The notes beneath the pieces were generated by a model that made no database searches, was not told the DNA's origin, and saw nothing but the letters and a program-made list of their open reading frames with translations. The position numbers were made by a program, and so were the translations under genes. 7,241 nucleotides of DNA, taken from NCBI GenBank assembly GCA_947306185.1, contig CAMZFU010000044.1, forward strand, positions 1 to 7,241, read 5' to 3'. This stretch comes from an uncultured Pseudomonadota bacterium. GTDB taxonomy: Bacteria > Pseudomonadota > Alphaproteobacteria > Rs-D84. Of this stretch, positions 1 to 4,478 are shown in pieces (position 1 is the first letter of the stretch; each line of letters opens with the position of its first letter).

Positions 1-295
1 TTTGTTGACGATCCGCACGAACTTCGACCGGAACTTGGTATGTCGCACCACCAACACGGCGACCCTTTACTTCAACAGACGGTTTTACCGCATCAACTGC
101 TTCCAAGAAAGTTGTTAATTCATCGCCATCTTTTGCGATTTTTTTCAAACGTTCCAATGCACCATAAACGATAGATTCGGCAACTTCCTTTTTACCATCG
201 TGCATAACAACATTAATACATTTTGCAACAACCAGATTATTATATTTGGAATCTGGCAATATTTCACGCTTTGTTGCGGCTTTACGTCTTGACAT
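1..295 (-). CDS. rpsG: 30S ribosomal protein S7 (partial, C-terminus outside window)
   Basis: S7 is a primary 16S rRNA-binding protein that nucleates assembly of the 30S head and contacts E-site tRNA. The 98 visible residues begin MSRRKAATKREILPDSKY and contain the family hallmarks INVVMHDGKK, AESIVYGAL and RRVGGATYQVPVEVR (roughly residues 28-37, 40-48 and 78-92). This is about the first 60% of a protein that is normally about 156 residues. The ATG start at 293-295 is supported by a Shine-Dalgarno AAGGAAT (301-307 on this strand) with about 8 nt spacing. It lies 70 nt downstream of rpsL in the classic rpsL-rpsG(-fusA-tuf) order, so fusA is expected beyond the left edge. It is probably co-transcribed from the rpsL promoter. 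Confidence 0.97.
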   Translation of the reverse strand, partial: MSRRKAATKREILPDSKYNNLVVAKCINVVMHDGKKEVAESIVYGALERLKKIAKDGDELTTFLEAVDAVKPSVEVKGRRVGGATYQVPVEVRADRQQ

Positions 296-320
296 ACTTT
301 ATTCCTTTTTTGTTCTTCAC

Positions 321-356
321 CCGAATCATTCGGATTACTCAGATGGGCGAACCCAT
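321..356 (-). promoter_or_regulatory. Paired hairpins in the rpsL-rpsG intercistronic region
   Basis: Two inverted repeats fill the centre of the 70-nt S12-S7 spacer. One is CCGAAT-C-ATTCGG (321-333). The other is ATGGG-CGAA-CCCAT (343-356), which in the mRNA is a 5-bp stem closed by a UUCG loop. In E. coli the S12-S7 intercistronic RNA is the binding site through which S7 represses its own translation. The position matches, but whether these hairpins mimic the S7 site of 16S rRNA is inference. Confidence 0.45.
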
Positions 357-365
357 ATGTTTCAA

Positions 366-737
366 TTATTTTGCTTTCTTTGCACCATACAAAGAACGAC
401 CTTGTTTTCTGCTTTCGACACCCTTGGTATCCAAAACACCACGGATGATGTGATATTTCACACCAGGCAAGTCCTTTACACGACCGCCACGAATCATAAC
501 CACACTGTGTTCCTGAAGGTTATGACCTTCGCCCGGAATGTATGCGGTAACTTCGTGACCGTTGGCAAGCTTAACACGGGCAACTTTACGTTGCGCAGAA
601 TTAGGTTTTTTAGGTGTGGTTGTGTAAACACGAGTGCACACACCACGTTTTTGCGGATTTTCCATCATGTCCGGCGCCGTGGATTTTACGACGACCTTTT
701 TACGTGGTTTCCGAATCAGTTGGTTCACTGTTGGCAT
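366..737 (-). CDS. rpsL: 30S ribosomal protein S12
   Basis: S12 sits at the decoding centre of the small subunit and controls translational accuracy. It is full length at 123 residues, starting MPTVNQLIRKPRK. The decoding-site loop TTTPKKPNSAQRKVARV (39-55) and the loop GHNLQEHSVV...RGGRVKDLPGV (71-93) are intact. Lys43 and Lys88, the usual sites of streptomycin-resistance substitutions (K42/K87 when Met is not counted), are wild type. Asp89, the residue that is beta-methylthiolated in many bacteria, is also present. The ATG start is preceded by a modest AAAGAG ribosome-binding sequence about 8 nt upstream. It is the first gene of the ribosomal transcription unit, followed by rpsG, and is driven by the promoter at 889-917. 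Confidence 0.99.
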   Translation of the reverse strand: MPTVNQLIRKPRKKVVVKSTAPDMMENPQKRGVCTRVYTTTPKKPNSAQRKVARVKLANGHEVTAYIPGEGHNLQEHSVVMIRGGRVKDLPGVKYHIIRGVLDTKGVESRKQGRSLYGAKKAK

Positions 738-888
738 TCAAAATCTCTTTGTTTTCTTTGTGTCCTTATTTTTACACCAAACCCCGCATCAGACTTATTT
801 TAACGGCGGTCCCGCAATTATAAATCTGCCAGATTTACGGCGTTTTTCTGTGTTTTTTACTTTCCTTATTTACACGGAAAGCGCAATA

Positions 889-917
889 ACTATAATGCCA
901 AAGGGTCCGGTTGTCAA
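889..917 (-). promoter_or_regulatory. Strong sigma70-type promoter for rpsL-rpsG
   Basis: On the minus strand TTGACA (912-917) is followed by 17 bases and TATAGT (889-894). That is a perfect -35, optimal spacing and a 5/6 -10. Predicted transcription starts near 882, leaving a leader of about 145 nt before rpsL. The leader contains a possible 6-bp stem at its 5' end (860-865 with 876-881) and a palindrome TAAATCTG-C-CAGATTTA (821-837). No gene lies in the leader. The regulatory role of its structure is unknown. Confidence 0.85.
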
Positions 918-919
918 GG

Positions 920-947
920 AAAAATCCATAAAAAATGCGGGATTTTT
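920..947. repeat. 8-bp inverted repeat just upstream of the rpsL promoter
   Basis: AAAAATCC (920-927) and GGATTTTT (940-947) are perfect inverted arms around 12 AT-rich bases, ending 3 bases before the -35 box. It could act as a weak secondary terminator that shields the ribosomal promoter from the upstream gene, or as a protein-binding dyad. AT-rich sequence makes chance occurrence plausible. Confidence 0.3.
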
Positions 948-990
948 TGGTGGTTGACGACGACGAGTCACCCTGCCCCACCATGGGCAC

Positions 991-1023
991 AAAAAAACAC
1001 CGCCCAATCGGGCGATGTTTTTA
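991..1023 (-). terminator. Rho-independent terminator of the outer-membrane protein gene
   Basis: Nineteen bases past the stop codon the minus strand reads AACATCGCCC-GATT-GGGCGGTGTT, a GC-rich stem of about 10 bp with one G-U pair and a tetraloop, followed by seven T. In the other direction the T run is only about five, so it serves mainly the minus-strand gene and separates it from the rpsL promoter. Confidence 0.92.
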
Positions 1024-1041
1024 ATACTTTGGTTTAGACAA

Positions 1042-1914
1042 TTAGAATTGAATACCGAATTTTACGCCGTAGCCAAATCCTTCTTCGAAATCCCAACCTT
1101 TTTCACCCTTGGATACATCACCTTTCCAGTGATCCATTGTACCATTGATATATGCACCAACATACTTGGTTGCATCGATGTTATAGTTTACACCAAAATA
1201 ACCTGTCCACAGACCAGCATTTTTAACTTTGCCCGGCATTTCTTCGCCATCGTACGCAAAATGATCATTGGTAATACCAACATATTCGACACCACCGACA
1301 AGGTTCCAACTGCGATCCAACACAAACTGACCATCAACACCTAACGCTAACATGTGTGTGCCTTCATCACCCCAATTAAATGTTTCAGAATTCAGATAAG
1401 AGAACGCCACATGACCGGCAACTGTCCAACGTGCGGTTGTGTAACCACCACGAACACCAGCAGTCCATGTGTAAGATGTTGCGTCTTTATCAAACCATGA
1501 TGTTTCATCATCGTCATCCGGATAAGACATCAACGCGCCACCGTTACCTTCTACACGGGCGATCAGTGAACTTGCACCGGCACCATATGCACCATATGCA
1601 TCAACTTTCCACGCACCCATATCCAATGCACGGAATGTCGCTTTTAATGACAAATCATCCCAAGAATATCTATCAAAAGCTCTGTTTTCAGACAAAGATG
1701 TTTTTACATCAATCGCCAATTTGTCCGTTACACCATAGCCAAATTCTTCCGCCAATGTGTACGGTGTACCTTCGGTGTGTGAAGACAAAGATGTTTCACT
1801 GTAAAAATTCCCCTTTGTCGGCATATATAATGGGTTACCATCAATAACGTTTGCCGCATTTGCACCCGCCGCAGCGAATACAGCCAATAAAGATGTCAAA
1901 GCAATTTTTTTCAT
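1042..1914 (-). CDS. Outer-membrane beta-barrel protein (porin/transporter-like), function unknown
   Basis: The 290-residue precursor starts MKKIALTSLLAVFAAAGANA, a typical Sec signal peptide with an n-region KK, a hydrophobic core and a probable signal peptidase I cleavage after ANA (residue 20). The mature part alternates short amphipathic stretches rich in Tyr, Trp and Gly with polar loops, as in a transmembrane beta barrel. The last residues YGVKFGIQF alternate hydrophobic positions and end in Phe290, the canonical C-terminal signal recognised by BamA. A loop around 131-140 carries a DDDDE acidic cluster. I cannot assign a substrate. The layout FGYGVTDKLAID followed by a shape-matching LSLKATFRAL stretch recalls MetA/phenol-degradation-type barrels, but this is weak. 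The ATG is preceded by GGAAAGGA at suitable spacing, and the gene has its own promoter and terminator. Confidence 0.85.
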   Translation of the reverse strand: MKKIALTSLLAVFAAAGANAANVIDGNPLYMPTKGNFYSETSLSSHTEGTPYTLAEEFGYGVTDKLAIDVKTSLSENRAFDRYSWDDLSLKATFRALDMGAWKVDAYGAYGAGASSLIARVEGNGGALMSYPDDDDETSWFDKDATSYTWTAGVRGGYTTARWTVAGHVAFSYLNSETFNWGDEGTHMLALGVDGQFVLDRSWNLVGGVEYVGITNDHFAYDGEEMPGKVKNAGLWTGYFGVNYNIDATKYVGAYINGTMDHWKGDVSKGEKGWDFEEGFGYGVKFGIQF

Positions 1915-1941
1915 GACTTATCCTTTCCTTTTGTTGTATTG

Positions 1942-1960
1942 AACTAGATTTTTTCTAGCT
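1942..1960 (-). other. 5'-terminal hairpin of the outer-membrane protein mRNA
   Basis: The minus strand reads AGCTAGA-AAAAA-TCTAGTT, a 7-bp stem with one G-U pair. It starts within about one base of the predicted transcription start (about 1961). A stem-loop at the extreme 5' end is what stabilises ompA mRNA in E. coli. The analogous role here is inferred from position only. Confidence 0.4.
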
Positions 1961-1966
1961 GTATGA

Positions 1967-1996
1967 ATTCTATCCCATAAAAACAAAAATTTGCAA
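1967..1996 (-). promoter_or_regulatory. Probable sigma70 promoter of the outer-membrane protein gene
   Basis: TTGCAA (1991-1996, 4/6 match), an 18-base spacer and TAGAAT (1967-1972, 5/6 match) give a predicted start near 1961 and a leader of about 47 nt. The region upstream up to the mltG stop is AT-rich. No strong terminator separates mltG from this promoter. A 5-bp AACAA/TTGTT stem (2019-2039) followed by T's overlaps the mltG stop but is weak, so some read-through from mltG is possible. Confidence 0.55.
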
Positions 1997-2030
1997 GGAA
2001 AAAATTCTAACGAAAAATAACAAGCAAATT

Positions 2031-3074
2031 TTAATTGTTGTTATCAAAATCTATGTTTGGATTATTTTGCTTTTTTATATCACGCCAATTCGCATGATTC
2101 TTTAAGTGCGTTTCATAATCATTGGCAAAGTTATGTCCACCCTTGCCATCCGCAACGAAGTATAAATACTTTGTGTCCGCCGGTTCCAATACCGCCCGAA
2201 TTGCATGCGAACCAACATTCGCAATTGGTGACGGTGGCAAACCATTATTCATATATGTATTATATGGGCTGTCTATTTTAAGGTGTCCTCGCAACAATGG
2301 ACTACCCTTCATATCACCATAGCCATTTGTTAATGCATATATAACCGTTGGGTCGGCCTGAAGCCTCATCCCCTTGCGCAGACGATTTAGATAAACACTT
2401 GCCACTATTTTCATCTCACTTGTCTTTGGGGTTTCGCGTTGCACAATAGATGCCAATGTTATTACATCGTCCCAACCACGTAATGGTGCCGGTGGATTAC
2501 GATGCGTACGCAACCAATTGTTTTTTACGTTCTGCATTTTTTTATATGCCAAATCCAAAACCGCAAGGCGCGATGTTCCACGTGCAACATAATATGTGTC
2601 GGGGAATATATCACCATCGGCCAAATCGCAAACCGCCCCCCAATCTAATAACGCACTACATTCAACATCACCCGTTAAATTGGATGAATTGCGCAATAAA
2701 TCTTTGATTTGCAAAATAGTTAAACCTTCGGGAATAACAATTTTCGTTGTTGCGATTTTTCCACGGGCCAACATTCCCGCAATTCGCCATACCGATGCAC
2801 CACTTGGTATTTCATATTCACCACTTTGCACAGATCCACCACGAATGCGAATCGCGAATTTAAATGCCATATCTGATACAACTAATTTCTGTTTGTCCAG
2901 ACGCGTCGCAACCGCCGAAACCGTATCACCAGCATTCACATTAAATATAACCGGCGAAGATACAGGTGAATATATGCGCATGGCAAAATATATGATTGCC
3001 ACAAGGCCCATCGCAACATACATCATATAATGTTTCAAGATTTTTTTGGAACGTCTGCGCATAACGACAAACAT
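2031..3074 (-). CDS. mltG: Endolytic peptidoglycan transglycosylase MltG (YceG-like)
   Basis: MltG is an inner-membrane lytic transglycosylase that cleaves nascent glycan strands internally and helps set their length. The 347 residues match the family length (about 340). There is a basic N-terminus, one membrane anchor (about 16-32), a LysM-like subdomain (about 42-90, with VNAGDTVSAVATRL) and the YceG catalytic domain. Diagnostic motifs are LASIVQRET (207-215), NRLRKGMRLQADPTVIYAL (230-248), SPYNTY (269-274), GLPPSPI (278-284) and YLYFVADGKGGHNF (303-316). Glu214 corresponds to the catalytic Glu of the family (E218 in E. coli by my alignment from memory). The neighbouring Glu of the usual IVEKET is Gln212 here. 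No clear Shine-Dalgarno precedes the chosen ATG; an in-frame ATG four codons later (3060-3062) is an alternative. It follows the transglutaminase-like gene by 35 bases, probably as one operon, away from the pabC, tmk or fabF genes that often accompany it. Confidence 0.95.
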   Translation of the reverse strand: MFVVMRRRSKKILKHYMMYVAMGLVAIIYFAMRIYSPVSSPVIFNVNAGDTVSAVATRLDKQKLVVSDMAFKFAIRIRGGSVQSGEYEIPSGASVWRIAGMLARGKIATTKIVIPEGLTILQIKDLLRNSSNLTGDVECSALLDWGAVCDLADGDIFPDTYYVARGTSRLAVLDLAYKKMQNVKNNWLRTHRNPPAPLRGWDDVITLASIVQRETPKTSEMKIVASVYLNRLRKGMRLQADPTVIYALTNGYGDMKGSPLLRGHLKIDSPYNTYMNNGLPPSPIANVGSHAIRAVLEPADTKYLYFVADGKGGHNFANDYETHLKNHANWRDIKKQNNPNIDFDNNN

Positions 3075-3076
3075 TA

Positions 3077-3100
3077 TTGCAAATAAAATTCAATTTGCAA
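3077..3100. repeat. Inverted repeat covering the ribosome-binding region of mltG
   Basis: TTGCAAAT (3077-3084) and ATTTGCAA (3093-3100) form a perfect 8-bp stem around 8 bases. It occupies most of the 35-base spacer between the two genes and ends two bases before the mltG ATG, exactly where a Shine-Dalgarno would be. In mRNA it could hide the start or couple translation to the upstream gene. It could also be chance in AT-rich DNA. Confidence 0.4.
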
Positions 3101-3109
3101 ATGCTGATT

Positions 3110-3964
3110 TTACATTTTGCGACCATCAAATTGATATGTCTGTTGTGGTTGGTCGGGTGGCACCTGTCTTTTTATTCCGTCTGACGTGCGCCGCCGCCAA
3201 ACATGATTGGCATCATCATCTGATTCAAAACCATACAACCAAGTTGAACCGACACCATAAATATCAGATGCCTCGACATATGCGAAGCCACCGCCCTCTT
3301 CCACCGACATATTTAATAAATCTTTGAATGCCATTCTATCTCTGAACGGTACATTATAATAATCCATAATTCTTGGAACGGTCGGTTTCTTGCTGGTATC
3401 AAGCATCGGATTTGCCGGATCATAAATATATACTTTGTTATTCAGTTTAACTATCAAATATGCATGCGCATCGCCACCAAATTCTATTTCTGGATTTTTC
3501 TTAAAAAACGCATTACCACAACAAACTTTTGATTCTATGCCAACATGCTGTAGATAAAGTTGCGCAAATAATGCACATTCGATACATGCCGCAATCTTGT
3601 ATTTATTAAATGTCTCGGACAACCACATTGGGTTATCTTTGCCACGATGACTTTCTTGGAAAATCTCCCTTCTATGTGGCCGATTTTTGGAATAGTCCGG
3701 CCACATCATATGCATATAACTTTGCAGATTAAATAATATAATATAATCTTCGACACTTATTTTTATTTTATAATCATCCAAGAATTGTTGTATTTTTGTC
3801 TTATCAAACAGTGCTCTGCGCGCATCGATTTTATCAAAATCAAAATTGGATACATCTAATTTATAGTATGCGTATTCTTCCGAAAATATTTCGTTCGGTT
3901 CTAAATCATAGGCGATAAATTTCTTATCTGGGCACGCCCAATTAAAAACAGGTTTCTTTTTCAT
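3110..3964 (-). CDS. Transglutaminase-like (Cys-His-Asp) protein of unknown role
   Basis: I do not recognise a named family for this 284-residue protein, but its centre fits the transglutaminase-like/papain-fold pattern. Cys127 is followed by a hydrophobic helix ending in Gly-Ile (CIECALFAQLYLQHVGI, 127-143). His167 lies in DAHAYLIV, and Asp182 lies in KVYIYDPANP. The Cys-to-Gly spacing of 15 and the His-Asp spacing of 15 are those of that superfamily. Members hydrolyse or transfer on amide bonds (proteases, amidases, cross-linkers). There is no signal peptide or membrane segment, so it is cytoplasmic or exported by a non-Sec route. The C-terminal tail (about 265-284) is rich in Pro and Gln. 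The N-terminal 100 residues are acidic and aromatic and match nothing I know. It is the first gene before mltG and shares its promoter. A cell-wall-related amidase/peptidase or an effector are both possible; neither is shown. Confidence 0.7.
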   Translation of the reverse strand: MKKKPVFNWACPDKKFIAYDLEPNEIFSEEYAYYKLDVSNFDFDKIDARRALFDKTKIQQFLDDYKIKISVEDYIILFNLQSYMHMMWPDYSKNRPHRREIFQESHRGKDNPMWLSETFNKYKIAACIECALFAQLYLQHVGIESKVCCGNAFFKKNPEIEFGGDAHAYLIVKLNNKVYIYDPANPMLDTSKKPTVPRIMDYYNVPFRDRMAFKDLLNMSVEEGGGFAYVEASDIYGVGSTWLYGFESDDDANHVWRRRTSDGIKRQVPPDQPQQTYQFDGRKM

Positions 3965-4001
3965 GATATAGAATTATATCACATTTTAATGTTACCGCCA
4001 A
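3964..4001 (-). promoter_or_regulatory. Promoter with overlapping dyad, giving a nearly leaderless mRNA
   Basis: On the minus strand TTGGCG (3996-4001, 4/6), 17 bases and a perfect TATAAT (3973-3978) predict transcription from about 3966, only about two bases before the ATG at 3962-3964. No Shine-Dalgarno exists in front of that ATG. A 7-bp dyad TGATATA-GAAT-TATATCA (3964-3981) overlaps the -10 and the start point, as an operator might. Confidence 0.6.
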
Positions 4002-4019
4002 CCCAAACACTAACCACTT

Positions 4020-4033
4020 ACACTAATCACTAA
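4020..4033. repeat. 14-base repeat shared with 6178-6191 (inverted orientation)
   Basis: The minus strand reads TTAGTGATTAGTGT, identical to bases 6178-6191 on the plus strand. The neighbouring minus-strand bases continue as imperfect TTAGTG(A/T) heptads (about 4004-4019). This is a low-complexity intergenic repeat that occurs at both ends of the region carrying tRNA-Pro and the acyl-CoA synthetase. Confidence 0.5.
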
Positions 4034-4034
4034 T

Positions 4035-4091
4035 AAATTAAAACAGCCGGATAAACCGACGGTTTAAATTTATGGTCTACGTCACAGGATT
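4035..4091 (-). repeat. Diverged copy of tRNA-Pro 3' end plus terminator
   Basis: Bases 4035-4091 and 4193-4248 are direct repeats. They share AATCCTGT, GACCATAAATTTAAACC and GTTTTAATTTA on the minus strand, with the terminator stem sequence between them changed. In the true tRNA the shared part is the 3' side of the T-arm, the end of the acceptor stem, CCA and the terminator. In this copy the terminator is still foldable. AAAC-C-GTCGG-TTTAT-CCGGC-T-GTTT (4041-4065) forms a stem with one mismatch and one G-U pair, then T's. No matching tRNA 5' half or T-stem partner is present upstream. I read it as a remnant of a tandem duplication. Confidence 0.65.
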
Positions 4092-4190
4092 GTTCGTTTC
4101 ACTCACCACACGTAAGGTTTGCACCACGCCAATACTTGTGCAAACCAACTATCGTGTCGGACAACGGTTCTCATCCTTAACACCGACATG
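4092..4190. other. Unexplained segment with strong inverted repeats, possible structured RNA
   Basis: There is no ORF. A perfect 9-bp stem GGTTTGCAC (4116-4124) with GTGCAAACC (4138-4146) encloses 13 bases. An additional ACACG/CGTGT pair (4108-4112 with 4153-4157) extends it across an internal loop. TGTCGG (4155-4160) can alternatively pair with CCGACA (4183-4188), which excludes the ACACG/CGTGT pairing. On the minus strand it is bounded upstream by the tRNA-Pro terminator and downstream by the diverged terminator at 4041-4065. It matches no RNA family that I can recognise. There is no room for an obvious promoter of its own, so it would need read-through or processing. Confidence 0.35.
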
Positions 4191-4197
4191 GTAAATT

Positions 4198-4222
4198 AAA
4201 ACCACCCCAACGGGGGTGGTTT
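4198..4222 (-). terminator. Rho-independent terminator of tRNA-Pro
   Basis: The minus strand reads AAACCACCCC-CGTT-GGGGTGGTTT, a perfect 10-bp stem with tetraloop, then TTTAATTT-type T-rich sequence. It begins 8 bases past the CCA of the tRNA. The plus strand has a weaker T tract, so function is mainly for the minus strand. Confidence 0.88.
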
Positions 4223-4229
4223 AAATTTA

Positions 4230-4306
<77 letters not shown>

Positions 4307-4344
4307 ATCACACACAACAAACAAACGTTCCGAGGAACATGCCG

Positions 4345-4372
4345 ATTATAGAACACCAATATCCTTTTGCAA
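4345..4372 (-). promoter_or_regulatory. tRNA-Pro promoter
   Basis: TTGCAA (4367-4372), a 16-base spacer and a perfect TATAAT (4345-4350) predict a start near 4338, so the precursor has about 32 bases of 5' leader for RNase P to remove. The leader begins with a palindrome GTTCC-GA-GGAAC (4327-4338). Confidence 0.75.
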
Positions 4373-4375
4373 CCC

Positions 4376-4402
4376 TTTTTTAATTTTTTTATTTTTTTTA
4401 TC
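4376..4402 (-). promoter_or_regulatory. A-tract UP-like element upstream of tRNA-Pro
   Basis: Directly upstream of the -35 box (about -38 to -64 relative to the predicted start) the minus strand is a series of A runs broken by single T's. It is the position and composition of an UP element that contacts the RNA polymerase alpha subunits at stable-RNA promoters. The same tract lies upstream of the divergent plus-strand gene. Confidence 0.5.
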
Positions 4403-4411
4403 TATTTATCC

Positions 4412-4439
4412 TTGTTTTTTCGCGAAAATATGGCATTAT
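4412..4439 (+). promoter_or_regulatory. Possible promoter of the acyl-CoA synthetase gene
   Basis: TTGTTT (4412-4417), 16 bases and CATTAT (4434-4439) are the best-spaced pair, each a partial match. This would start transcription near 4446 and give a leader of about 33 nt to the ATG at 4479. Weak matches and AT-rich context make the exact boxes uncertain. Confidence 0.35.
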
Positions 4440-4478
4440 TTACTGGTGATTGAAATATATAAAACAAGAGAAAAAAAT

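Noticed and set aside
366..737. Streptomycin-resistance substitutions in S12
   Set aside because: Lys43, Lys88 and the surrounding loops are wild type.
246..803. Long plus-strand open frame opposite rpsL
   Set aside because: It lies antisense to the unmistakable S12 gene and its promoter leader and has no recognisable domain; a shadow frame.
1380..1847. Plus-strand open frame rich in His, Met and Pro
   Set aside because: It is antisense to the barrel protein gene, and its composition simply mirrors the codons of that gene.
4041..4190. Known RNA (6S, SRP, tmRNA piece) downstream of tRNA-Pro
   Set aside because: The conserved SRP apical loop, tmRNA T-arm/tag region and 6S bubble sequence are all absent as far as I can read.
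4446..4478. GTG start for the acyl-CoA synthetase
   Set aside because: The extra 11 residues are Lys-rich without family similarity, and the ATG at 4479 has an AAGAG at proper spacing.
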